This document shows positions 18,001 to 26,046 of a DNA stretch of 64,000 nucleotides, one piece after another. Numbering within the stretch: position 1 is the first letter of the stretch; each line of letters begins with the position of its first letter. This DNA comes from Anthocerotibacter panamensis C109. Lineage in GTDB: Bacteria > Cyanobacteriota > Cyanobacteriia > Gloeobacterales > Anthocerotibacteraceae. Under the pieces are notes generated by a model. It was not told where the DNA came from, did not search any database, and worked only from the letters and a program-made list of their open reading frames with translations. Location of the stretch: assembly GCF_018389385.1 (NCBI RefSeq), contig NZ_CP062698.1:561501-625500 (forward strand), read 5' to 3'. The position numbers and the translations under genes were made by a program.

Positions 18001-18096
18001 GGACCAGACTACTTGCTCCAATTCCTGGACCCGCGTACCATTACCGAAAATGTCCAGCGTCAGGGGTTTGCACCGTTGGCGGGGTTCGAGTTTTGA
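15061..18096 (+). CDS. putA: Bifunctional proline dehydrogenase / glutamate-semialdehyde dehydrogenase
   Basis: The product is 1011 residues from the ATG at 15061; ATGs at 15094 and 15121 are possible later starts. PutA oxidises proline to pyrroline-5-carboxylate with FAD, then to glutamate with NAD. The N-terminal half has the PRODH barrel segments ISVKVSALFSQFDPFNP, VHIDMEQYAYKDLT and VRLVKGAYWDQE. The aldehyde dehydrogenase half shows GPWNFPLAIPLGM, FTGSRAVG, AEMGGKNAIIVDESADLDQA and the catalytic cysteine region GYSGQKCSACSR. There is no ribbon-helix-helix DNA-binding domain at the N-terminus, so it is the short, non-regulatory form. Part of its 3' region is duplicated as a decayed 36-base fragment near 21107. 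Confidence 0.95.
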   Translation: MWQQAASSNGNMELEPFVNPMTLTPARPDLLEAQILHLGTQILKGSTGSKGLSALLQKSWWDDKLMDWAMADEVLRVELFRLVDCLPALKSKPEIARHMQEYLGQRGLHLPELLQKSINYTKPDSLPAQTAATAMTLGAEQLAKRFICGANVEEALKALQQLRKKKLAFSVDLLGEAVTSEHEALQYLQRYLDLMPRLASVVQSWSPIPLIDQATSEELARVSISVKVSALFSQFDPFNPDGTQQVVQERLVQLLRQAQQTGAFVHIDMEQYAYKDLTYQIVQDLLMQPEWRGVSRVGMTIQAYLKDSYQDAQQILAWAKTRGTPVTVRLVKGAYWDQEVIRASQEHWEIPVYTDKAQTDHNFEAITALLLQNHALVHTAIASHNVRSLAHALVLADHYQVPARALEIQMLYGMADRYAQALAGLERRVRVYSPYGELLPGMAYLIRRLLENTANTSFLRQSLNDGLDPQELLTAPRPRPTQTPVATLGFINSPNQDFSRTEVRLQLQTALQKVQGQLGQTYPARVGTQILADLPAVPSVNPADPAQTIGFIGYGSPEAAQKAMTLARQTFLSWRRTPVEERAQVLERVARQLEERRFEITAWLTYEVAKPAREADAEVSEAIDFCCYYAQQMRRLDQGQHRDVAGETNFYHYWPRGVSVIIGPWNFPLAIPLGMTAAALVTGNTAILKPSEQSSVIGALIVELFDRAGLPTGALTYLPGKGESVGAYLVRHPQTALVAFTGSRAVGCQIYQECAVLRPGQTQMKRVIAEMGGKNAIIVDESADLDQAILGVIQSAFGYSGQKCSACSRVIVLAPIYDLFLERLTEAARSLTVGPATDPSTRVVPVIDQDAQERTLQYIASASSQGRVVLQQSAPSPGYYVGPTIVADVAPDAPLAQEEIFGPVLAVLKAQSFTAALDIANGTPYALTGGLYSRTPSHIQLARQEFEVGNLYINRSTTGAIVERQPFGGFKLSGLGTKAGGPDYLLQFLDPRTITENVQRQGFAPLAGFEF

Positions 18097-18319
18097 GTTT
18101 TCCTATGAAGAGATTATAAAGTTCATCCTTTGTGCATTAATTGCAGATAGGATATATCTCAATCGAGTAAAAAAAAGGAGATAGATAAAAACTTCTACGG
18201 CTTGAGCTTTTTAGATGCCTTCGGTGAAGAGCCACGGCGAGCTTAAACTTTGGTCGCATGTTTAGATAGATGATCCATGGTTAAAAAAACAATAATAACT
18301 TTCTTTAGAGGAAATAGGA

Positions 18320-19422
18320 ATGAGCAACACTTTCTTTGATGAATCAACTGAGCAGTCCCAAATCAAAACAGCTATTGTATCAAAGTATTTTTGGGTATGG
18401 GCTAAAGTCATACTCAAGGCTACCGGAAAGCCCTCAAAAATTGCTTACATTGACCTTTTTGCTGGACCTGGACGATATAAAGATGGCACAATGTCAACAC
18501 CTCTGCGAATTCTTATCTCAGCGATTAGAGAAGAAAAAATACGAGATGCGCTAATTACAGTTTTTAATGATAAAGATGAAAATAATTCACAAACCTTAGA
18601 GCGAGAAATACAAAATCTTCCAGGTATTACAACACTGAAATATAAGCCACAAATATACACAGGCGAAGTGGGAACTGAAATTGTAAAGCTTTTTGAAAGT
18701 AGAAGTATTGGTCCTACTTTATTTTTTGTAGATCCTTGGGGCTATAAGGGTCTTTCTTTAAAACTTATAAACTCTGTTTTGAAGGATTGGGGCTGTGATT
18801 GTATTTTCTTTTTTAATTACAATCGCATAAACATGGGTCTTAGCAATAAAGCTGTGCATCCTCATATGAATGCTTTATTTGGTGAGGGACGAGCAGAACA
18901 ACTTCACCAAATTTTAAAATCGATGCCTCCCTATGAGCATGAGCTAACAATTGTTGAAGAAATCTCTCAAACATTACGGACAGGAATAACTCCTAGATAC
19001 GTCCTCCCATTTTGTTTTAAAAATGACAAAGGTACTAGAACGAGCCATCACCTTATCTTTGTATCTAAGCACTTTAAAGGCTATGAAATCATGAAAGGTA
19101 TTATGGCTAAAGAAAGTTCTAGCTTTGATCAAGGAGTCCCAACCTTTATTTACAGTCCAGCAACAGAGAGGCAGCCCTTACTTTTTGAGTTAGTACGTCC
19201 ATTAGGTGATCTTGAAGAGATTCTGCTTCAGGATTACGCTGGGAAAACGATTACAATGCGTAAAATTTATGAGAATCATAGTGTTGGAAAAAGATATATA
19301 GAAAAAACTACAAAGATGTTTTACAAAAGTTAGAAAATGAAGGTAAAATCCAAGCTAGTAAGCATAAGAAAAACACTTTCGCAGGTACAGTAGAAGTAAC
19401 CTTCCCGCCAAGGACACCATGA
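18320..19422 (+). CDS. tcmP: TcmP-like three-Cys-motif partner protein, with apparent -1 frameshift
   Basis: The frame opened by the ATG at 18320 stops early at 19333. Shifting back one base in the six-A run at 19302-19307 extends it to a TGA at 19420-19422, adding [15 protein letters not shown] and a basic tail that fits a C-terminal winged helix. The joined product would be about 367 residues. The N-terminal part is Rossmann-like: [13 protein letters not shown] near residue 45, then [14 protein letters not shown]. These features match TcmP proteins, which are encoded beside three-Cys-motif proteins. Their biochemical role is not established to my knowledge. The gene is AT-rich compared with putA. 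The shift could be a mutation, a sequencing error in a homopolymer, or slippage on A-AAA-AAC. Confidence 0.7.
19302..19308 (+). other. A6C slippery-type run at the tcmP frameshift
   Basis: Six A followed by C (AAAAAAC) lie exactly where the two reading frames of tcmP must be joined. A tRNA reading AAA here can re-pair with AAA after moving back one base, so ribosomal or polymerase slippage is physically possible. A simple loss of one A gives the same picture. Confidence 0.5.
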
Positions 19423-19423
19423 C

Positions 19424-20152
19424 ATGGCCGAAAAATCCAGCATTGAGTGGACGGATGCGACATGGAACCCAGTTACGGGTTGCACAAAGGTCAGTCCTGG
19501 CTGCGCGAACTGCTATGCAGATCGTATGGCAAAACGCCTCCAACTCATGGGTAATGCCTCCTATACCCATGGTTTTGAGCTAACTCTCCAAGAAAAAGCC
19601 CTCGAACTACCCCTCAAGTGGAAGAAACCCCAAACCATTTTTGTAAATTCCATGAGCGACCTATTTCATGAAAAGGTCGAACTTGCATATATACAACGCG
19701 TTTTTGAAGTGATGAATCACGCTAACTGGCACACTTACCAAGTCCTCACCAAACGTTCAGAGCGACTACTTGCCCTAAGCTCTGACCTGAACTGGATGCC
19801 CCATATCTGGATGGGAGTGAGCGTCGAAACCAGCCGCTACACCTATCGGATTGACCACCTGCGCCAGACCGGAGCGCACATAAAATTCCTCTCCCTCGAA
19901 CCGCTTCTTGGCCCCCTACCTAACCTGGACTTGACCGATATTAATTGGGCTATCGTGGGAGGAGAATCTGGCCCAGGGGCTAGACCAATGGAAGAAGCCT
20001 GGGTCATAGACATTCAGAAGCAATGCGAAGCCGTTGCTGTAGATTTTTTCTTCAAACAGTGGGGAGGAGTGAACAAGAAGAAAACCGGGCGGGAATTAAT
20101 GGGCCAAACCTGGAATGAAAGACCTAGCACCACACAACTCGCCATACTTTGA
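19424..20152 (+). CDS. Phage Gp37/Gp68 family, three-Cys-motif protein (DUF5131)
   Basis: The product is 242 residues. The N-terminus reads [20 protein letters not shown], then [15 protein letters not shown], placing three cysteines at 20, 27 and 30. The family also shows [43 protein letters not shown] and [12 protein letters not shown], which recall a radical-SAM-like barrel with an iron-sulfur-binding start, although the C-x6-C-x2-C spacing is not the classical CxxxCxxC. Its ATG follows the shifted-frame stop of tcmP by one base, which argues that the longer tcmP is the ancestral form and that the two act together. The function is unknown; phage relatives exist. Confidence 0.8.
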   Translation: MAEKSSIEWTDATWNPVTGCTKVSPGCANCYADRMAKRLQLMGNASYTHGFELTLQEKALELPLKWKKPQTIFVNSMSDLFHEKVELAYIQRVFEVMNHANWHTYQVLTKRSERLLALSSDLNWMPHIWMGVSVETSRYTYRIDHLRQTGAHIKFLSLEPLLGPLPNLDLTDINWAIVGGESGPGARPMEEAWVIDIQKQCEAVAVDFFFKQWGGVNKKKTGRELMGQTWNERPSTTQLAIL

Positions 20153-20350
20153 AAACTCTTAATTCATGGCTCTGCAAGAAAGCCGCTATCTCAACCGCTC
20201 TTCCCATCAGGTCCACCAAGCATAAGGACAAGCACACCCCATCGATAGGTTCCCGTGACCGAAAGCCATAATAGCCAATAAGGGTCTGTTACAGCAGGCC
20301 AACAGCTGCCACGGTAATTGCTAACCTTGGTTTGATAGGAGAATCAAGCC

Positions 20351-21013
20351 ATGACCACTCTCACTGCGCAACCATCCAGCACCGAGGCCCCTGGCTCAAG
20401 GGTAATCCTGGAGGGCATCTCTTGGCGGACATACCTGACTCTCCTAGAAGAACTCGGCGACCATCGCGCCTCCCGACTGGTCTATGACAACGGCATCCTG
20501 GAAATCACTATGCCCACAGGACTCCACGAGATCATTGCCCGCCTCCTTGACCATATGATTACTGCGCTCGCCGATGAGCTAGACGTTATTATCCAGTTTT
20601 ACGGCTGCACTACCCTCAATCGAGAAGACCTCGCCAAGGGCGTAGAGCCCGACTGCTGCTACTACATCCAAAACCTCCGTGGTCCCGGCAGCCGCAGCCT
20701 GGATCTGCTCACTGACCCCCCGCCTGACCTAGCTGTAGAAGTGGACTTTACCAGTTCCTCAAGTCACAAGATGAGTGTTTACCTCAGCCTGGGCGTTCCT
20801 GAAGTCTGGCAATACACACAACAGCGGGGCGTGGTCATTTTTCAACTGAAGGAGAAGGGCTATGTCGCGTGCGAATATAGTCCCAGCTTCCCTCTTGTTT
20901 CTGGCGTAGTGTTGACAGAATTTCTGAATCGGGTTGTCACTGAGCAGGGAGATAACCTGATTATCCGGGCATTCCGTCAATGGGTGCGAGAACAACATTC
21001 ACCCCAGAAGTAA
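20351..21013 (+). CDS. Uma2 family protein (DUF820, PD-(D/E)XK nuclease fold)
   Basis: The product is 220 residues. The family, abundant in cyanobacteria, has a restriction-nuclease-like fold. Here LVYDNGILEITMPTGLHEII forms the N-terminal part, GVEPDCCYYI the middle, and DLAVEVDFTSSSSHKMSVYLSLGVPEVWQY the active-site strand with D-x-x-V-E-V-D and the later serine and lysine. Its start is supported by a GGAG-containing box just upstream. Cellular function is not established; it may be a nuclease linked to mobile DNA. It stands alone, 198 bases after DUF5131, in a gap that shows nothing else recognisable. Confidence 0.85.
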   Translation: MTTLTAQPSSTEAPGSRVILEGISWRTYLTLLEELGDHRASRLVYDNGILEITMPTGLHEIIARLLDHMITALADELDVIIQFYGCTTLNREDLAKGVEPDCCYYIQNLRGPGSRSLDLLTDPPPDLAVEVDFTSSSSHKMSVYLSLGVPEVWQYTQQRGVVIFQLKEKGYVACEYSPSFPLVSGVVLTEFLNRVVTEQGDNLIIRAFRQWVREQHSPQK

Positions 21014-21106
21014 TACCATTTTCCTGGAGGTATGCACGACTTGAACCGCTGAAACCCTCGTGGAGACTGGATCTATTTCGTGCGCTATGAACAATATTCG
21101 GGAGTT

Positions 21107-21142
21107 CCACATCCAGCTCGCTTGTCAGGAATTCGAGGTCGG
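21107..21142 (+). pseudogene. Fossil fragment of the putA 3' region
   Basis: These 36 bases match 17871-17906 inside putA at 33 positions and keep the putA frame (HIQLACQEFEVG against HIQLARQEFEVG). Nothing upstream or downstream is clearly alignable. It lies in the gap between the Uma2 gene and the ATPase pair, which otherwise shows no gene. It may mark the far side of an insertion that partly duplicated the end of putA. Confidence 0.6.
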
Positions 21143-21278
21143 CTCAACTTACCGACTGGAATACTTCCCAACGCTATGCAAACCGTAGTAACTTCGATCA
21201 GTCTCGCGTCGATCAGCATCATCTAGGCGCTGGTCGTGTGCAATCATTGATTCAGCGGGCTAAGGGGGACGGCTTGTT

Positions 21279-22610
21279 ATGACAGTACCTAATACGACAT
21301 TCGATGGCATCCTGCCGACGCTCACCGCAATTTTCGAGCGTCATAGGGAAGCATCAAAAAAACTAGGACGAATCCTGATCAACCGTGATCTGAACGGACG
21401 TATCCGCCTGATCCTCGACGAAAAATATGAGCATGACCAATCGGGTGGTCAGGAAGCCAAAACACTCGCCCAGGAAATTGCCCTTAAGCTTGGCCCTCAT
21501 GCATTTCCTGCTGAACAAAGCCTGCTGTTCGAACCGGATTTCGATCAAGTCTTCGAGCGTGAAATTACATTTCCGTTGGAGGAATTCGATCATATTTTTG
21601 TCGTTGACCGATTGGCTACTGAGTCGAATTGGTCCACAATCGAACCGCTCTCGGAAAATTGCCCAAGGATTGTTTTTTACTCGATCAAAGGTGGTGTCGG
21701 ACGTTCGACAGCATTGGCTATATCAGCTTGGGCTATGGCTGAGCAGGGCAAAAAGGTTCTTGTGCTTGACTTAGACCTCGAATCTCCGGGTTTGTCTTCT
21801 GCCTTGCTGCCTGAAGACCGCCGTCCGACATATGGCATCACTGACTGGCTTGTAGAAGACTTGGTAGATAACGGGGATGTTATATTTCAGGACATGGTCG
21901 CCACCAGTAATTTATCTCGGCAGGGTGAGATCTGGGTTGTACCAGCATACGGTACCGATCCGGGTGAATACATTTCTAAACTGAGCCGTGTATGGATGCC
22001 TAAGTTTAAGAACGATGGTGCTAAAGAACCCTGGTTTAAGCGCTTAGCACGACTGATAGGATCCCTTGAGCTACGTTTGAAGCCGGATGTTGTACTCATC
22101 GACAGCCGCGCCGGGATTGACGAGATTGCTTCGACTATTGTCACCGACCTTGGTGCTTCCCTGATTTTGATGTTTGCCATCAATGGTTCTCAGACTTGGA
22201 GTGGTTACCATATTCTTTTTGAACATTGGCGTAAGACCGGAGGTGTGCGCAATCTCCGTAAACAATTGCAGATCGTCGCTGCGATGGTTCCAGAAGTGGG
22301 TGCCACCGGCTATTTCACCTCCTTAGGTGAAAACGCATGGAATCTCTTCACAGACAAACTTTACGATGAGATAAAACCAGAGATGGATGCCCCTGAAGAG
22401 GAATTCCTGAATACTGAAGAACCGTGGAATTTCGATCTAAACGATAGCGAAGCCCCGCATTTTCCGTGGTCGGTTCGCTGGCACCGTGGCTTTGCGGCGC
22501 TAAAAAACCTCTACGACGGGATGGAACTGGATGAAAAAACGATCACTGCTGTTTTCGGTGATCTGATCCTGGGAGTGGGTAAGTTGGTGGACTCTTCACA
22601 GGAAATGTGA
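21279..22610 (+). CDS. ParA/MinD-like ATPase with extended N-terminus (KGGVGRS)
   Basis: The product is 443 residues. An N-terminal region of about 125 residues (GILPTLTAIFERHREASKK, then LILDEKYEHDQ) matches no family I recognise. A deviant Walker A motif of the ParA/MinD type then follows: YSIKGGVGRSTALAISAW (about 135-151), with the signature first lysine kept but the second lysine replaced by arginine. VLVLDLDLESPGLSSALL and DVVLIDSRAGIDEIAS complete the nucleotide site. The C-terminal 120 residues are acidic (EEEFLNTEEPWNFDLNDSEA). Only one base separates its stop from the start of the next ATPase gene, so they form a unit. Both are richer in AT than the flanking core genes. Confidence 0.8.
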   Translation: MTVPNTTFDGILPTLTAIFERHREASKKLGRILINRDLNGRIRLILDEKYEHDQSGGQEAKTLAQEIALKLGPHAFPAEQSLLFEPDFDQVFEREITFPLEEFDHIFVVDRLATESNWSTIEPLSENCPRIVFYSIKGGVGRSTALAISAWAMAEQGKKVLVLDLDLESPGLSSALLPEDRRPTYGITDWLVEDLVDNGDVIFQDMVATSNLSRQGEIWVVPAYGTDPGEYISKLSRVWMPKFKNDGAKEPWFKRLARLIGSLELRLKPDVVLIDSRAGIDEIASTIVTDLGASLILMFAINGSQTWSGYHILFEHWRKTGGVRNLRKQLQIVAAMVPEVGATGYFTSLGENAWNLFTDKLYDEIKPEMDAPEEEFLNTEEPWNFDLNDSEAPHFPWSVRWHRGFAALKNLYDGMELDEKTITAVFGDLILGVGKLVDSSQEM

Positions 22611-22611
22611 A

Positions 22612-24054
22612 ATGAACGTAAATGACATTCGCCGCGCCATCCTCGATACCTTACCGTCAGAAACCTCTCTGAGCGGAGCCCCGCCAAAACAAGAATCAAT
22701 TTATCTGCCCGTTGCTCACACCAAAGCACTCGCATTAGAAAACAGTTTAGTAGTTGGGGCGCGTGGTGTTGGCAAGAGTTTTTGGTGGTCTGCTCTCCAA
22801 GATGAAAAAATTCGTCGCACTTTGGAACCTTACCAACGGGATTTATCAAAATTATTCCTAGTTAGTGCCGGTCATGGCGAAAAACCAAATATCCAATCGT
22901 ATCCTGATATGCAAACGTTGGATAAGTTGCTCGAAACGGAGCATGATCCGCTCCAAGTATGGCGAGCTGTCACAGTCCGCTGGCTGGGTAGTTTGGTACA
23001 GGAGTCGTTCCCTACTGATTCTTGGGAAACCACTGTACATTGGGTCAAGGACAATCCTGAACATTTTGCGAAAATAGTTGAGCGTTCGAATACTCTCTTG
23101 AAAGATAAGGGACAGCACGCTTTACTTTTATTTGATGCCTTAGATCGAACCAGCCACGATTGGCGTACGATGGATCGAATAGTGCGTGATCTGTTGCACT
23201 TTTTACTCTATCTCAAGCCGTTTGATCACATCCATGCAAAAGTTTTCTTGCGTGAAGACCAATTTGAAGGACGCAAAGTGCGAGATTTCCCTGATGCTTC
23301 AAAGCTGCTGGCAACGCGTGTTGAGTTAACCTGGGGGAGCATAGACCTTCATGGTTTGCTCTGGCAGCATCTGATCAATGGTCAAGGCAGAGATGGAGAA
23401 ATTTTACGCACAATATTTCAAGAGGGTTCCGGTCTTAAAATCACTCAAGATGATGGTGTATTCAAACTCCCCGAGGCAATGCGTCGTGATGAGAAAATTC
23501 AGCGCAGCGTATTTATTAAGCTAGCCGGAGAACGGATGGGAAAAGACCCCCGACGCGGCGTGCCTTACACTTGGGTCATCAGTCACCTAGCGGATGGTTA
23601 CAGACGGGTATCCCCACGCTCTTTCATTGCCGCCATTCGCAACGCAGCGGAGGATAGTCTTATGCGTTATACAGATTATGAATTTCCTTTACATCACGAA
23701 AGTATCAAACGCGGCGTGCAGAAGGCCTCCGCGATTCGGATCAATGAAGTTCAAGAAGATTATCCTTGGATCGAGCGTTTGATGAACCCGTTGAAAGGCG
23801 TAACGGTACCGTGCGAGTTCTCGATAATTGAGCAAAGGTGGAGGGATGATCAAGCGCTTGATAAAAGTAAGTATACCGAAGACCGGCTTCCCCCTGAGCG
23901 TCTTCAAGATGGACCTCAAGGTGTGAGACAAGACCTCGAATCCCTGGGTATTTTTGAGCGTGTGAAAGATGACCGAGTCAATATGCCAGATCTATATCGG
24001 GTTGGGTTCAGGCTTGGGCGTCGCGGGGGTGTTAAGCCAGTGCCCAAAGGGTGA
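22612..24054 (+). CDS. P-loop ATPase, partner of the ParA-like protein
   Basis: The product is 480 residues. The Walker A motif is LVVGARGVGKSFWW (about 47-60), and a Walker B-like strand is ALLLFDALDR (about 170-179) followed by a long helical region. A segment HAKVFLREDQFEG sits where STAND/AAA-type ATPases carry a sensor arginine. The C-terminal 100 residues (VPCEFSIIEQRWRDD, later LESLGIFERVKDDRVNMPDLYRVG) look like a winged helix. No named family was recognised. The one-base spacing with the upstream ParA-like gene and the accessory setting suggest a two-component NTPase system, perhaps a defence or plasmid-type module. That is inference. Confidence 0.75.
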   Translation: MNVNDIRRAILDTLPSETSLSGAPPKQESIYLPVAHTKALALENSLVVGARGVGKSFWWSALQDEKIRRTLEPYQRDLSKLFLVSAGHGEKPNIQSYPDMQTLDKLLETEHDPLQVWRAVTVRWLGSLVQESFPTDSWETTVHWVKDNPEHFAKIVERSNTLLKDKGQHALLLFDALDRTSHDWRTMDRIVRDLLHFLLYLKPFDHIHAKVFLREDQFEGRKVRDFPDASKLLATRVELTWGSIDLHGLLWQHLINGQGRDGEILRTIFQEGSGLKITQDDGVFKLPEAMRRDEKIQRSVFIKLAGERMGKDPRRGVPYTWVISHLADGYRRVSPRSFIAAIRNAAEDSLMRYTDYEFPLHHESIKRGVQKASAIRINEVQEDYPWIERLMNPLKGVTVPCEFSIIEQRWRDDQALDKSKYTEDRLPPERLQDGPQGVRQDLESLGIFERVKDDRVNMPDLYRVGFRLGRRGGVKPVPKG

Positions 24055-24155
24055 TCATGGTGCGAAGATACGCCCATTCAAATCTGAAGTGCACTAAGCT
24101 CTGACTGACCCAAGGAGGTTAGACTTGTGCCAAATGCTTCCTGGATAGCGTTGGC

Positions 24156-24707
24156 TTAGGGCGCAAGGGGAGTCTTCGTGACCCCAGCCTCAGCCAAATG
24201 ACAGGCAGGACAACATTTCCAGCGCTTGAAGCTGGCAGGGTGGGCTTTGAGCGTGCAGCCCGGACAGGAGGGCCATTGGGCTTGCCGCCAGTGGACCACT
24301 TGAATGACTTGGGCAAGGCGTTCCTGAGGATCGTCGGTGGCGGGCCAGTGAAAGGGCATGGCTTCGACTTTAGCAGCGACGGAGGCTGTGATCGGGGTCG
24401 GGGGGGGCGTGTGCCAACCCGTGGGGGCGAAGCGGATGTCTTTGAGGCGCAGATCAGGCAAGTGGGCGAGGAGCCTATCCTTGAGGGCTTGACGTTGGAG
24501 GGTCAACTGTTGCGCCCAAACCGGGCTGGAGGTGGCAACCCACAACTGTCCATCGCTGAGGCGTTGGGGGCGGGCGTGGGGTGTGACCAGAGGACCCGCG
24601 ACCTGACTCCAGATCTCCAAGATCGCCAGGAATTGTTGGGTTTTGCGCCAATCCTGGGTCTGTTGCAGCTTTTGAAGGACGTTGTTCACAGATTCAGGAC
24701 GTGCCAT
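24156..24707 (-). CDS. DUF721 protein with C-terminal zinc ribbon
   Basis: The product is 183 residues from the ATG at 24707, one base after the galE stop. A longer frame exists upstream but lies inside galE. The DUF721 domain (a DciA-like KH fold) is seen as VNNVLQKLQQTQDW, then WSQVAGPLVTPHARPQRL, then LWVATSSPVWAQQLTLQRQAL, and DIRFAPTGW. DciA proteins load the replicative helicase, but cyanobacterial DUF721 proteins are of uncertain role. The C-terminal tail contains CPGC and CCPAC pairs that look like a zinc ribbon, which is not part of classical DciA. It is cotranscribed with galE. Confidence 0.8.
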   Translation of the reverse strand: MARPESVNNVLQKLQQTQDWRKTQQFLAILEIWSQVAGPLVTPHARPQRLSDGQLWVATSSPVWAQQLTLQRQALKDRLLAHLPDLRLKDIRFAPTGWHTPPPTPITASVAAKVEAMPFHWPATDDPQERLAQVIQVVHWRQAQWPSCPGCTLKAHPASFKRWKCCPACHLAEAGVTKTPLAP

Positions 24708-24708
24708 C

Positions 24709-25683
24709 TCAGCCGAACCTCTGCTGGTGCCAGTCCCAAGCTGTTTGGAGGACCACTTCCAGTTGTGCGTATTGAGGCGTCCAGTGCAAAAGATCGCGGA
24801 CGCGCTGGCTGCTGCCCACCAAGATGGCTGGGTCACCGGGGCGGCGTTCTCCCAATTGGACAGAGATCGGACGTCCGGTGACTTTCTGGGCTGCGGCAAT
24901 CACCTCTTGGACCGAGAAACCATTGCCGTTACCGAGGTTTAAGCATTGGCTCGCTCCTCCGTCCAGCAAGTATTGCAGCCCCAAAACGTGGGCTTGAGCT
25001 AGGTCGTTCACGTGAATATAGTCGCGGATGCAGGTACCATCCAGGGTGTCGTAGTCCGTACCGAAGACTGTGATATGGGGACGGCGGCCCAAAGCGACAT
25101 CAAGAACCAGGGGGATGAGGTGGGTCTCCGGGTTGTGGTCCTCCCCAATCCCACCCGCCGGGTCCGCCCCTGCCGCATTGAAGTAGCGCAGGGCGATGAA
25201 ATTGAGGCCCAAAGCTTGGTGGGTGTCCTGGAGGATCCGCTCCACCATCAACTTACTGCTCCCGTAGGGGTTGATCGGATTTTGGGGGTGGTCCTCGGGG
25301 ATAGGGAGCGTCTGCGGCTCTCCATAGGTGGCGCAAGTCGAGGAGAAAATAATATTTTTCACCCCTGCCTCGGTCATCGCCTCCAGCAGATTGATCGTCG
25401 AGGAGACATTGTTGCGGTAGTACTTAAGGGGCTGTTGGACCGATTCGCCGACATAGGCATAGGCTGCGAAGTGGATCACCCCAGCAAACGCATGACGGCT
25501 GAAAAGGTCTGTGAGTAACGCGCGGTCTGCCAGATCTCCTACCACCAATTCCGTGCTGGGCACAAATTCCGGGTGACCGTAAACCAAGTTATCGAAGACG
25601 ATAGTCTCAAAGCCTGCTCGCTTGAGGGCTCGGACGGTGTGAGCGCCGATGTAGCCCGCTCCCCCGGTAACCAGGACTTTCAT
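24709..25683 (-). CDS. galE: UDP-glucose 4-epimerase
   Basis: The product is 324 residues, the family length. GalE interconverts UDP-glucose and UDP-galactose with tightly bound NAD, feeding surface polysaccharide and galactolipid synthesis. It starts with MKVLVTGGAGYIGAHTVRAL (the GxxGxxG site), carries the catalytic serine in IIFSSTCATYG and the YxxxK motif in INPYGSSKLM, and contains FIALRYFNAAGADP, diagnostic for GalE. Its start overlaps the end of the upstream Ycf49-like gene by four bases, and its stop is one base from the DUF721 start, so the three genes form a minus-strand operon. Confidence 0.95.
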   Translation of the reverse strand: MKVLVTGGAGYIGAHTVRALKRAGFETIVFDNLVYGHPEFVPSTELVVGDLADRALLTDLFSRHAFAGVIHFAAYAYVGESVQQPLKYYRNNVSSTINLLEAMTEAGVKNIIFSSTCATYGEPQTLPIPEDHPQNPINPYGSSKLMVERILQDTHQALGLNFIALRYFNAAGADPAGGIGEDHNPETHLIPLVLDVALGRRPHITVFGTDYDTLDGTCIRDYIHVNDLAQAHVLGLQYLLDGGASQCLNLGNGNGFSVQEVIAAAQKVTGRPISVQLGERRPGDPAILVGSSQRVRDLLHWTPQYAQLEVVLQTAWDWHQQRFG

Positions 25684-25979
25684 GAGCGGCGGGCCTCCCG
25701 ATAAAGGGTGTAGCCTGCCATCATCAGGGTGATGTTACCCAAGAGGGTCGTCCCCGCCTGGACATTCCCCAACCACTGGAGGGCAGGGTCATTGTCGAAG
25801 TAATGCCAGGTCACGACCGCCATCGCCCCAATCAAGGCCGGGAGCATCGCCCAAGCCAGATTTTGCCAGACCGGATTCCCTGTGCGCTCGCCATAGCGCC
25901 AGATGAGCGCAATCGCCAAAATCCATTCCAGGATGCTGGAAATATGGATGATCCAGGTAGGTAACGAGAGCGCGTGCAT
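25680..25979 (-). CDS. Ycf49-like membrane protein (DUF2499)
   Basis: The product is 99 residues from the ATG at 25979, giving MHALSLPTWIIHISSILEW, the usual start of this family. Three to four hydrophobic helices follow (ILAIALIWRY, LAWAMLPALIGAMAVVTWHYF, TTLLGNITLMMAGY). DUF2499 proteins are small membrane proteins conserved in cyanobacteria and plastids (Ycf49). Their function is not known. The gene heads the galE operon and overlaps galE by four bases. An in-frame start 48 bases upstream would add a cysteine-rich extension unlike the family. Confidence 0.85.
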   Translation of the reverse strand: MHALSLPTWIIHISSILEWILAIALIWRYGERTGNPVWQNLAWAMLPALIGAMAVVTWHYFDNDPALQWLGNVQAGTTLLGNITLMMAGYTLYREARRS

Positions 25980-26046
25980 GCAGTTTTTCCTCTGAAGCGG
26001 TGAGCAGCCACAAGTACGCGGGGGCACGGTTTGAGCCTAAAGGAGC

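Noticed and set aside
21014-21278. Short frame around 21087 carrying the putA-like segment, considered as a small gene
   Set aside because: Only 33 codons, no ribosome site, and its recognisable part is explained by the decayed putA copy.
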